DNA from: a virus
Virus record (IMG/VR): IMGVR_UViG_3300010885_008144
Location: 1 to 43,060 of that record
DNA: 43,060 nt
Reading direction: 5' to 3' (one strand)
Shown here piece after piece: positions 1 through 8,279 of this stretch. Every line of letters begins with the position of its first letter. Within the stretch, counting starts at the first letter, position 1. A program made the position numbers and the translations under genes. Under the pieces are notes generated by a model. The model did no database searches, was not told where the DNA came from, and saw only the letters and a program-made list of their open reading frames with translations.

Positions 1-763
1 CCCCTCCGACCGTGAACGAATGAATCTGAATCGAACCCGTGGTGCTAGACCCCGACGACCAATTTCGCACGGTTCCGATGGTCGTTGCGTTCCCCGAGGA
101 AGGAATGCCGCTGTCGATGTAGTAGGCGGTCTGCCCACCGACGAACGACTGAGCGGTGAATCCCGAACCCGAAACCACGAACTCGGAATATCGGTTCAGG
201 GCGAGTTCGATGACCTTGTCTTCGATGCGGAGATCGTTCGAGTCGATGTACGAGACGGTCGAGGCGACATTCAGGTTGCCGATGATGTTCACATCGCCTT
301 GGATCGTGAACGAACCGTTGCCCGAGGGACCGAAGGTGACCACGGGCGGAAGCATCCTGTTGGCAGTCGTCCGCTTCGGGGTGCCATATGCGCCCTGCCT
401 AGTGTCGCTCTTGTCCGAGACGATGATGTAGTCGTCCGTGGCAGGATTGGCACTCGCACCCGTGCCCAAGTCCCCAAGCAGGAGCGCATCGACGACGACC
501 TTGTTGACATTGTTCGTGAACGATCCCGAGCCGATGCCCAAGCCCGCACCGACATTCACCGACATGAGGGCGTAGCCGTTGTAGTAGCCACCCGAGCAGC
601 CCGATTCGATGAACAGACCGCTCGTGGCACCCAAGCCGATGTCGTAGATGTTCAGGGCGTTTGCAGCCTGAATGACCTCATTCGTCCTGTCGAACCAAGT
701 CGAGAAGGTATCGGACAGAGTGAGCGGTTGGATGTTGATCAGGTCTGCTGCGGTACAGGACAT
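1..763 (-). CDS. Fibre-like virion structural protein, N-terminal part (runs off left edge)
   Basis: Read on the minus strand from an ATG at 763, the frame stays open for 254 codons to the window edge, so the C-terminus is missing. The product begins MSCTAADLINIQPLTLSD. It contains a segment close to NLNVASTVSYIDSNDLRIED followed by KVIELAL; this type of 'new layer of beta structure, then inventory of elements' segment is common in tail-fibre and structural proteins of cyanophage-type T4 relatives. The residues are rich in Gly, Ser, Thr and Asn, as expected for a beta-rich trimeric fibre. It follows the coiled-coil gene by four bases and ends the tail operon seen here. A GATAAATA element 67 bases upstream, inside the preceding gene, could give it a late promoter of its own. 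Fibre or virion protein is likely; the exact role is unknown. Confidence 0.75.
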   Translation of the reverse strand, partial: MSCTAADLINIQPLTLSDTFSTWFDRTNEVIQAANALNIYDIGLGATSGLFIESGCSGGYYNGYALMSVNVGAGLGIGSGSFTNNVNKVVVDALLLGDLGTGASANPATDDYIIVSDKSDTRQGAYGTPKRTTANRMLPPVVTFGPSGNGSFTIQGDVNIIGNLNVASTVSYIDSNDLRIEDKVIELALNRYSEFVVSGSGFTAQSFVGGQTAYYIDSGIPSSGNATTIGTVRNWSSGSSTTGSIQIHSFTVGG

Positions 764-767
764 CTAC

Positions 768-974
768 TCACCGTTTCCCTATGATTTCCGAGATCGCCTT
801 TTGGAGTTCTGCGACCGTCTGTTCGAGGTTATTTATCCTCTCGGCTTGCGACTGTCTTTCCCTTTTCCGTGCCTCATACGCACGGATCGCATCCCTGTCG
901 GTCGAGAGGAGGGCACCCGTTCTTCGGTCACGAACCATCCGTTCGTTCTCGACGGGAATCCTGTCGGGTGTCAT
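768..974 (-). CDS. Small coiled-coil protein of the tail operon
   Basis: This is a 68-aa protein whose ATG overlaps the stop of the upstream giant structural gene as ATGA, implying translational coupling. The N-terminal half carries an RDRRTGALLSTDRDA segment. The C-terminal half (about residues 35-68) is highly charged with heptad-like leucine/isoleucine spacing (INNLEQTVAELQKAISEII) and should form a coiled coil. Similar short charged proteins occur beside tail-fibre genes in marine T4-like phages. A fibre-assembly chaperone or small connector is possible, but nothing in the sequence proves either. Codon use matches its neighbours. Confidence 0.75.
   Translation of the reverse strand: MTPDRIPVENERMVRDRRTGALLSTDRDAIRAYEARKRERQSQAERINNLEQTVAELQKAISEIIGKR
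830..837 (-). promoter_or_regulatory. Candidate T4-type late promoter (GATAAATA)
   Basis: GATAAATA on the minus strand differs from the T4 late consensus TATAAATA only in the first base. It lies inside the coiled-coil gene, 67 bases upstream of the fibre-like gene starting at 763, and could boost late expression of that gene. The internal position makes a chance match possible. Confidence 0.4.
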
Positions 975-3900
975 GTGGCGATGATCCTGAGATTGCGAAT
1001 CCTCGGGATGGCGGAGCCGTTCGTGTCACCGTACATGACGATCTTGACCGAGAAGGTCGTGAACTTGTCCAAGGTAGTGCTGCCGATGTTGGTGTATGAC
1101 ACCTCACGAAAGTCCGTATCCGAGGTCGAGATCGCCGTGTCCGTGGTGGTCAACTGCACATAGTCCACGAAATCGGAATCGTTCTCCCCGATGGGTATCG
1201 GACGCACGAAGACTTGAATGCTTGCGGCGTTCGAGTTGCCCTTCTTCGGGTTGCAGAGCGACATCGTGACCGTGACATTGTCCGCCTCGACTCCCGACTC
1301 AAGGGTGACCTTCTTGGTTATGTACCGAGCCGCCGTCCTGTATGCAGTAGCAGCAAGCGAATTCGACGGCTCCAACTCGCCGTTGTAGGCGGCATTTCCT
1401 CGGGTCAGGTTCGTGTTGTTGTTGACCGTGTTGCTGATTGCGACGATGCTCGACCTGTGCAAATCGAACACAGGCGACACATAGCCATCGCTGCTTGCCG
1501 AGAGGGTCGCCGTCACCGTGCCGAATCCCCCCACGCTCGTGGACGAGACAAGAGACAGATAGCCATCGCTCGGGATGATGTTCCTGTTCGGCACCAACTG
1601 CGAATAGGTCGTATTCGGGCTAGTGGCGATGCTTGCCGAATACGAGATCGTGCTGCCTTCGGGTGCGAAAGCGGCGGCATTGAGCCTGAACTCATTGGCA
1701 TTCAGCGAGGAGGAACCACTTGCCGCATCGTTGCTGAATGCAACGGTTCCCGACGAGGTGAACCTACAGAGGTTGAGCCTCATGGCGAGAGTCTCGTTGT
1801 CGGTCTTGGTCAGTTTCCCACCGTTCGATGCCTTGAACAGCGACCGCATGAACGGTTGTTTCGCCACATTGATCTTGGGGTCTTCCTCCGAAGCCCGCAG
1901 GACGCTCGACCCGATCTTGCCCATGAAGACCGAGAAGTTGGGTGAGTTCGTGGATACGCAGATTGCATATTCACGACCAGGCAGAAGATAGACAGGTGTG
2001 GTGAACGCAAAGTTGGTCTTGTCGCCGCTACCCGAGGAGATCAGCGTGGCGGTGATGATGCTGTTCGAGTACAGGGTGGACGATCCGAACGGCAACACCT
2101 TGGACGGATGGGGATAGCCCGAGATCGTCGGACGCACCTGCACCGTCACAGGGATCGTGGTGAGCGTGTCCTTGGCGGAGAAGTACAGATCGACCGACTT
2201 GAGGAAGACACCCTTCGGATACCGAACGGGGTCGATGTAGACCGTCTGCGCAAGCGGGTCGCTGTAACCCCTGATCTCCCCTGCACTCGTCAGGATTTCC
2301 GAAAGGTTGGAAATAACCTTCTCGGACTTGACCGACTTCCTGCGGGTGTCAGGCAGACGGGTCGAGAGGATTCCGTCCTCGGTGACCGAATCGTATGCAC
2401 CCTCGACTGCATATGCAGCCTCGGCAAGCATCGTCCATGCCGCTTGGTTGTCGATGCTCGTGCCGTCCGTGATCCTCACGCTGTGGCGACCGACTAGGAA
2501 GTTCTGCTCGGAATACGAGCCGATCTGCGGCGTGTTGAAGGGGAAGTAGACGGTCGCCTCGCCCTTGGCATCGGTGTATTGGCTTGCACCCGTACAGTAC
2601 GCCGTGACATCGACATCGTCGCAGTAGACACGGTAGGCGGTCGAGGGCTTCAATCCCTTGGCGGTCAGCGTGAGGGTCTTCTCACGGGCGATTGGGAGGA
2701 CATCCCTAGCGATAGTCCTGTTCGCCACCACCTTCTTCATCGCCTCGGGGACGATGGAGGCGTTGATGCTCGACACGGACAGACCCTCGGTCTTCGCCGT
2801 GAGCAACTTGTTCCTGACGAGGTTGGGCTTCGAGTTCTTCTCGTTTGCATTCTCACGCCCGAACCACATCGCCTCCCAATCGTTGTATCGGGTTCCGAAG
2901 CCGTAGTTGGCGTTCTGCTCCCAATTGTCGTTCTCGCCCTCGACATTGACCCGCACCTGCGGCTGCTTCGTCGTGTCGAACCATGTGTCGGCTGCGGGGG
3001 AGATGGACAGGGTGCCGAGGTAGTTGATGACGCTGAACGGGTTGATCGCCGTGGAGTCGCTCGACAGGAGATGCGAAATCTCGGGGGATTCCGTGAAGGA
3101 CAGGAGGTACACGCCGTCAGAGGTAAGACCCGTGACATTCGTGGTGCTTGCCGAGGTCAGCCCGTAGGAGCGGGGCGTGAACGGAGGACGCAGTTCGTTG
3201 CGCTCGTAGTCGATGCTTGCGGCGAACATCGGATCGGCGTTGTCAGCGACCGTGTGACCCTTGAACTGATCCACGAGGATGCCCTTCTTCGGCATCTCGT
3301 CACCAAGCGTGTCGAGAACCTTCTTCGCCTTCGCCTCCTGTTCGAGGAGGCTGAGGGTGGTGTAGTACTCGACCGCTTCGATGCGCTTCTCAAGGTCACC
3401 GATGTCACGCATCGTGTAACGCTTGTTCTCGACATACCGCACCGACACATCGTCGCTGTCGAAGGTGTACGGGTTCATCCTGACCGTGTACAGCGACATT
3501 GCGTTCGGATCGTCTGCGGGGATGTCGCCGTTGATCGACGGAATGCCCGAGACGATGGCGAACCTGCGATCCCTCGTCAGGACGATCTTGTCCGTGCGGG
3601 GAAGGTGGTGCGTATAGGTGAAGTCGTCGTCGTTGGCGGAGGTGTTCGTGGGAATCCACGGAGTCGCCTTGATCTTGCCGTCCGTGTCACGCACGGGACG
3701 GAAGTCGATGCAGTCACGCAGTTGGTAGACCGTGCCCGTGGTGCGGCTCGTGTAGGCGGGGATATCCTCGTAGTCGGGATACGACTTGACCGAGAAAGGA
3801 CCACGGTTGCTGTCATGGGCGTAGTGACGGAAGGTGGCGAGATAAGGTCCCGTAACACCCGTCACGCCCGCATTCAGGGTGAGCCTCGACCAATCGTAGT

Positions 3901-5905
3901 GCGAGTCACGCTGACCGCTGTCGAAGGTGAAGTACGAGAGGAGGTTCTGCGCCGTCAGACTGCCCTTGCCGCCCGTCAGGGAAAGGACTTCGATGATGTC
4001 GGCGTATCCATTCAGATACAGGGTGTCGGAAGTCGTGCCACGGAAGTCTCCCGTCAGAGCCGAACCCCATTGACCCGTAAGCGTCAGGCTGACGGTCGTG
4101 TCCGTCTTCGTGCGGCTGAACATCGGGGTCTGCGAGACATCCTGCGTGGCGACGACATGGAGCGTCTTGCCGCTGCTCGTGTTCGAGGAAACCGTTATCG
4201 ACAGTTCCGTCTCGTTGATGCCCCGTGCGGCGGTGCCACCGACCACCCGCCCATCGTTGTCAAAGACCGTCACATCGGCGTTCGGCAGCGTCACGGGCGA
4301 GGTCGTGATCGGGAACTGCAATCCCGTGTAGGCGTTGACGGTGAAGGTGTACGGGAGCGATCCCGAAACCTGCTTGGTGTAGGTGGTGACGGCGTAGTTC
4401 GCCTCGTTGAAGGCGGTGACACCCGCTCCCTCGGGAACCTGCCACAGGAGATTGCCCTGATCCTCACGCTCAAGCCCTGCGCTGCCCGTGATCGTGAAGA
4501 GATGCTTGGCAGCGGCGGTGACACCGCCCATGAAGATGCGGGTGACATCCGAGAACTCGTTCGCCGTGAGCGAGATGTCGTACAGCGAGAGGTTGTAGAT
4601 CGGCGCACCGTATGGCTCGACCCAACGAATCCTCGCCGTGCCGATGGGGGCATAGGCGGCACCACTCGTTCCTGTCGAGAGAATGACCAACGGATGCTTG
4701 CTCAAGTCCGAGGTAACGCCGAAGGAATCCGTGATGCTTGAGAAGATGACCTTCGTGTACGGACCGACCGAGCGATTGAAGTCACGGGTGACCGTGCGCT
4801 CGTGTGCGCTCCCACGGGCGCACGGGAGGTTCAACTTGGTCTTGGACTGCGTCTCGAACTCGTAGCCGAAGACATAAGCCTTGCCCGAGGAGAGTTCAGC
4901 CTTGAGGACGCTCGTACCGCTCACGGCGGTCGGTCCCTTGAGGTTGAGTTCAAACGGCGTGACGGTGTAGTTGCCCGACTCGTCGTAAGTCCTGCGGGCG
5001 AGGGTGTCCTCAAGTACGGCGTAGTCGGGGTACTTCTCGACCTTGACGATGTCGCCGTCGTCGAGACGCATGAACTCCACGAAGCCCACTCGGCTGAAGT
5101 TGTCCACCGAGGAGGTGTCGGTGGGGACGAAGTCACGCTGCGAGAGCGTGAGGTCGATCTTGAAGCGGTCGCTGCCAGGTGCGGCGTAGTTGTAGAAGCC
5201 GAAGGCGGGATCGTTCAGCGAGGTGTCGTCGGTCGCCGTGACGAAGGACTTCTCGACCGTGAAGCCGATGCTAGTGGTTGGCGACTCGTAGAGCCTGACG
5301 AACGAACCCGTGCTGCCCGTGAGCGTGTATGCGCCGATGGACTGCGCCGTGTTGAGGACGAAGTAGCCCTCGACAAAGCGGACTCCACGGTCAACCGACA
5401 CCACGATGCCGTCACCCACGATCTTGCCGAGGGCGGGACCCGTGACCGATGCGGTGATGCCCGAGCCGTTCGATGCGGTGGCGGAGATGACATCCCCCGC
5501 CGTGAAGGTCGTGCCGCCGTCCATGTACTCGAAGAACAGGACGCTGTACTCGTCGTTCGAGTCGTCAAGGATGTCCTCGGCGTGGACGATCCTCGCCTTC
5601 GCCTTGCCTGAAACCGTGGCGACCGTGCCGATGAAGTCGGTGGGATCGACCGCTGCGCCCAATGCGACCTTGGCGTACTTGACCCTGTTCTCGCTGATCT
5701 GACCGTCGAGGACGATGCTGCCCTCGTCGAAGACATGGGAACCGAAGCGTTCGATCTGATTCTGAAGGATCGTCTGTAGTTGGGTCAGTTCCCTCGCCTG
5801 AACCCCATACCCAGGACGGAACATGAGCCGAAGGAACTTCTTGTCCTCGCTGAAGTCGTCGTAGTACGGATCGACATTGAACAGGCTTGAGTCGTATGAG
5901 GGCAT
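971..5905 (-). CDS. Giant DUF4815-type virion structural protein (1644 aa)
   Basis: The N-terminus (about residues 10-65: DPYYDDFSEDKKFLRLMFRP, then ARELTQLQTILQNQIERFG and FDEGSIVLDG) matches the conserved start of the DUF4815 family of large structural proteins in cyanophages and other T4 relatives. These proteins are encoded just after the baseplate wedge genes. The rest is long, Gly/Ser/Thr-rich and beta-like, with a recurring style suggesting repeated domains and a short helical segment near 'EKRIEAVEYYTTLSLLEQEA'. It starts 17 bases after the gp8 stop. It occupies the position where T4 has gp9 to gp12, so it may be a peripheral baseplate or fibre-network protein; this is inferred from position. 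No signal peptide or membrane segment is present. Confidence 0.85.
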   Translation of the reverse strand: MPSYDSSLFNVDPYYDDFSEDKKFLRLMFRPGYGVQARELTQLQTILQNQIERFGSHVFDEGSIVLDGQISENRVKYAKVALGAAVDPTDFIGTVATVSGKAKARIVHAEDILDDSNDEYSVLFFEYMDGGTTFTAGDVISATASNGSGITASVTGPALGKIVGDGIVVSVDRGVRFVEGYFVLNTAQSIGAYTLTGSTGSFVRLYESPTTSIGFTVEKSFVTATDDTSLNDPAFGFYNYAAPGSDRFKIDLTLSQRDFVPTDTSSVDNFSRVGFVEFMRLDDGDIVKVEKYPDYAVLEDTLARRTYDESGNYTVTPFELNLKGPTAVSGTSVLKAELSSGKAYVFGYEFETQSKTKLNLPCARGSAHERTVTRDFNRSVGPYTKVIFSSITDSFGVTSDLSKHPLVILSTGTSGAAYAPIGTARIRWVEPYGAPIYNLSLYDISLTANEFSDVTRIFMGGVTAAAKHLFTITGSAGLEREDQGNLLWQVPEGAGVTAFNEANYAVTTYTKQVSGSLPYTFTVNAYTGLQFPITTSPVTLPNADVTVFDNDGRVVGGTAARGINETELSITVSSNTSSGKTLHVVATQDVSQTPMFSRTKTDTTVSLTLTGQWGSALTGDFRGTTSDTLYLNGYADIIEVLSLTGGKGSLTAQNLLSYFTFDSGQRDSHYDWSRLTLNAGVTGVTGPYLATFRHYAHDSNRGPFSVKSYPDYEDIPAYTSRTTGTVYQLRDCIDFRPVRDTDGKIKATPWIPTNTSANDDDFTYTHHLPRTDKIVLTRDRRFAIVSGIPSINGDIPADDPNAMSLYTVRMNPYTFDSDDVSVRYVENKRYTMRDIGDLEKRIEAVEYYTTLSLLEQEAKAKKVLDTLGDEMPKKGILVDQFKGHTVADNADPMFAASIDYERNELRPPFTPRSYGLTSASTTNVTGLTSDGVYLLSFTESPEISHLLSSDSTAINPFSVINYLGTLSISPAADTWFDTTKQPQVRVNVEGENDNWEQNANYGFGTRYNDWEAMWFGRENANEKNSKPNLVRNKLLTAKTEGLSVSSINASIVPEAMKKVVANRTIARDVLPIAREKTLTLTAKGLKPSTAYRVYCDDVDVTAYCTGASQYTDAKGEATVYFPFNTPQIGSYSEQNFLVGRHSVRITDGTSIDNQAAWTMLAEAAYAVEGAYDSVTEDGILSTRLPDTRRKSVKSEKVISNLSEILTSAGEIRGYSDPLAQTVYIDPVRYPKGVFLKSVDLYFSAKDTLTTIPVTVQVRPTISGYPHPSKVLPFGSSTLYSNSIITATLISSGSGDKTNFAFTTPVYLLPGREYAICVSTNSPNFSVFMGKIGSSVLRASEEDPKINVAKQPFMRSLFKASNGGKLTKTDNETLAMRLNLCRFTSSGTVAFSNDAASGSSSLNANEFRLNAAAFAPEGSTISYSASIATSPNTTYSQLVPNRNIIPSDGYLSLVSSTSVGGFGTVTATLSASSDGYVSPVFDLHRSSIVAISNTVNNNTNLTRGNAAYNGELEPSNSLAATAYRTAARYITKKVTLESGVEADNVTVTMSLCNPKKGNSNAASIQVFVRPIPIGENDSDFVDYVQLTTTDTAISTSDTDFREVSYTNIGSTTLDKFTTFSVKIVMYGDTNGSAIPRIRNLRIIAT

Positions 5906-5922
5906 CTGCTATCCACCTAGAG

Positions 5923-8256
5923 TTAGAAGTCGATGACGATCTTGATCTCTTCCCGCTGCTCAAGATCACGCTGAATCGGCTTCATGTTCTGTATGTAGAG
6001 GACTTCACCCGACCTGTACTCCAGTTCGCCCTCGTGGATGACGCTCGTCACCGTGGCGATGTCCGATCCGTAGGCTGCGGTCATTCCCGCACGGAAAGTG
6101 CCCTGCGTACCCGAGACACGCAGCGTTCCCGTGGTTCCCGCACCTGCCGTGACCCAATCCATGACATATCCGTTTGCGGAACCCGTCGATCCGACATGGA
6201 AGTCGATGAACGAATCCTCGGGGAACGATGCGGAGGTGAAGTTGGTCGTACCGTCATACGCCATGACGAGGGAGGTGGTTTGGTCGTAGGCATCCACGCC
6301 CTCCCTGATGACGGTGTCGATGGCGGTGATCTGACCGATGCCGCTCAACCCGAACGAGAAGTCATCGAAGAACTGATCGCTCTGCGTGACCCTCTCCCCG
6401 ACCTTGAACGAACCGATGGGGTTCTCGACATAGAGGAAGCCCGAGATCAGGGTTCCCGCCTGTGGCTCCCACGCATAGATGTCGCCGCTAGCCCTCGACG
6501 GCGGCACGGAGGTCGAGTAGTCCCCCACACCATGCACAAGGTAGCCCTTCGTGAAGTCGTTTGCGGAAATGTTGAACTGCGATCCGATGGGCGAGAGCGT
6601 GAGCCTGACCAAACGCCTCGACTCGGTTCCCGCAACCGTGCGTTCGTCCACACGCAAGACCGTGAGTCCGTTGACCTGCCCGCCGTACTCGAAGTCGCCG
6701 TTTTGGATGTCGGTGAGTACGAGTTCGTTCGTGCCGCTGTGACCCGTCGAACCCTCCCGCCAAGACACGACCTCGCCGTAGGCACCGCTGTATCCGCCGC
6801 CCGTCGATTGCTGCGCCGTCAGTCCCTCGGTGAACGATCCGCTGACTCCCGCTTGGAAGAAGCGGAGCCTCACCTGCTTGTCGGCAAGAAGAGGATTGAG
6901 GATGAGCGAGAACTGACGGAATTCGTTCGCTGCGCTGACCTTGCCATCCTCATCCTGCGCATATTCCTTGCTGATCATCATGGACGAGCATCCCAACTCC
7001 CTCACGGGATTGGAACCATGACCCCCAGGCGGCGACATCACCGCCGTGGCGAGGCTGTCCAAGTTGACCTTCGCTGTCGGCACGATCAGTCCCTTGACGA
7101 AGTCGAGGGTGGCGAATGTGTAGTCCTGACCGCCGTCCACAAGTTCGATGGAATCGACCAAACGCCGAGTCTCGAAGAAGTCGGCGCATGCGGTCGCACC
7201 GCCGACCGAGAAGTCCGCCGTGCCACCGAACCTCACGGTCACCTCAGCCGCATTCGAGTACGGGTTGTAGGTGTTGTCGTATGAGGTTCCGTCGCCCACC
7301 ACCGTGATGTTGGGCACGATGGAGAAGGTGCTTGGATAGCCGCCGCCCGAGAGGCTGACGGAGAACGGCGAATCCACGGAGACGAATGCCGCACCACCCA
7401 CACCCGATGGGGTGAACGATGTGATCCTCCTCCGCTGACCCTGCCCATTTCCGCTGTCGATGGACAGCACCATGTCGTTGTAGTACTCAGGCTTCAGGAT
7501 GAGGCTCGGAGAGGTCATCGTCAGTCCCGTTGCACCCACGGGCACATTGGTGACGACGGTGTTGGTCGCACTAGGGAAAATGCACGAGTCGGACACCACG
7601 AATGGCTGCACATCGGGGTCGATCTTGATGAAGGCGATCTCGCCGTCAACCGCCGCCTGTTGCACATTCCATTGGAGGATGCGCTCGTCGTTGAGACGCA
7701 GGTAGTCCACGAACTCGACGGGCATGTAGCCGATGCTGTCGCCCTGCGTCTTCGTCAGGAAGTCCCGCTTCGACTCGGGGATTTGGTACAGGAACTTCCA
7801 TCGGTAGCCATCGGACAACTTGCGGATCTGACTGTCCGTGTGGGTAGGTGCGACGAGCGATGCCGCACCATTGGCGTTGTCGATGCACTTGTAGACCCTC
7901 TCCTCGTCAACGAGGACATAGAAGGGGGCGGGATCGAAGTCGTCGAAAAGGTCGAGGTCGTCCCTGTACGCCGTGTAGACCACGGACGGTGTCCAATCGT
8001 ACCTCCGCACCACAAGCGAGACATCCGAGCGGTCGATGCGCTTGTGTGCGAACAGACCACGCCACAGGTCGGTGTCATCTCTGACGCTATCAACGCTTGC
8101 AGGGGGATTCTGATCCGTCCCCAACCCGCTCCATTGGGTGACCTTGCCGATGGAAAGGAACAGGTTCTTGTCGTCGGTGTCCCCGTAGACGGAGAACAGC
8201 GTGTCGGCAACGAGCCGCTTGTGGTTCTGACGGAATGGGTCGCATGAGCCTGGCAT
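5923..8256 (-). CDS. 8: Baseplate wedge subunit gp8-like
   Basis: This 777-aa protein is assigned as the gp8-type wedge subunit from its N-terminal region (residues 1-180: DPFRQNHKRLVADTLFSVYG, LFLSIGKVTQW, then RRYDWTPSVVYTAYRDD, FYVLVDEERVYKC and GYRWKFLYQIP). That pattern is typical of gp8 in marine T4 relatives. T4 gp8 is only 334 aa, so this version carries some 440 extra residues, mostly Gly/Thr/Ser-rich beta-type sequence in the C-terminal two thirds. gp8 joins gp7 in the wedge, and here the gene follows the gp7-like gene by 23 bases. A CTAAATA element ends seven bases before its ATG, so it can probably be transcribed separately late in infection. Confidence 0.75.
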   Translation of the reverse strand: MPGSCDPFRQNHKRLVADTLFSVYGDTDDKNLFLSIGKVTQWSGLGTDQNPPASVDSVRDDTDLWRGLFAHKRIDRSDVSLVVRRYDWTPSVVYTAYRDDLDLFDDFDPAPFYVLVDEERVYKCIDNANGAASLVAPTHTDSQIRKLSDGYRWKFLYQIPESKRDFLTKTQGDSIGYMPVEFVDYLRLNDERILQWNVQQAAVDGEIAFIKIDPDVQPFVVSDSCIFPSATNTVVTNVPVGATGLTMTSPSLILKPEYYNDMVLSIDSGNGQGQRRRITSFTPSGVGGAAFVSVDSPFSVSLSGGGYPSTFSIVPNITVVGDGTSYDNTYNPYSNAAEVTVRFGGTADFSVGGATACADFFETRRLVDSIELVDGGQDYTFATLDFVKGLIVPTAKVNLDSLATAVMSPPGGHGSNPVRELGCSSMMISKEYAQDEDGKVSAANEFRQFSLILNPLLADKQVRLRFFQAGVSGSFTEGLTAQQSTGGGYSGAYGEVVSWREGSTGHSGTNELVLTDIQNGDFEYGGQVNGLTVLRVDERTVAGTESRRLVRLTLSPIGSQFNISANDFTKGYLVHGVGDYSTSVPPSRASGDIYAWEPQAGTLISGFLYVENPIGSFKVGERVTQSDQFFDDFSFGLSGIGQITAIDTVIREGVDAYDQTTSLVMAYDGTTNFTSASFPEDSFIDFHVGSTGSANGYVMDWVTAGAGTTGTLRVSGTQGTFRAGMTAAYGSDIATVTSVIHEGELEYRSGEVLYIQNMKPIQRDLEQREEIKIVIDF

Positions 8257-8263
8257 TGCTTGT

Positions 8264-8270
8264 TATTTAG
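8264..8270 (-). promoter_or_regulatory. Late promoter element CTAAATA abutting the gp8 start
   Basis: CTAAATA on the minus strand lies in the 23-base gap between the gp7-like stop and the gp8 ATG. Only seven bases separate it from the ATG. If it acts like the T4 element (about -13 to -6), transcription would start within two or three bases of the start codon. Confidence 0.6.
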
Positions 8271-8279
8271 ATGTAGCCG

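Noticed and set aside
2579-4741. A 720-codon plus-strand open frame
   Set aside because: It is antisense to the DUF4815-type gene, is rich in Arg, Val, Gly and Asp as expected for a mirror frame in high-GC coding DNA, and has no domain or SD.
5887-7284. A 465-codon plus-strand open frame
   Set aside because: It is antisense to gp8, with typical shadow composition and no recognisable motif.
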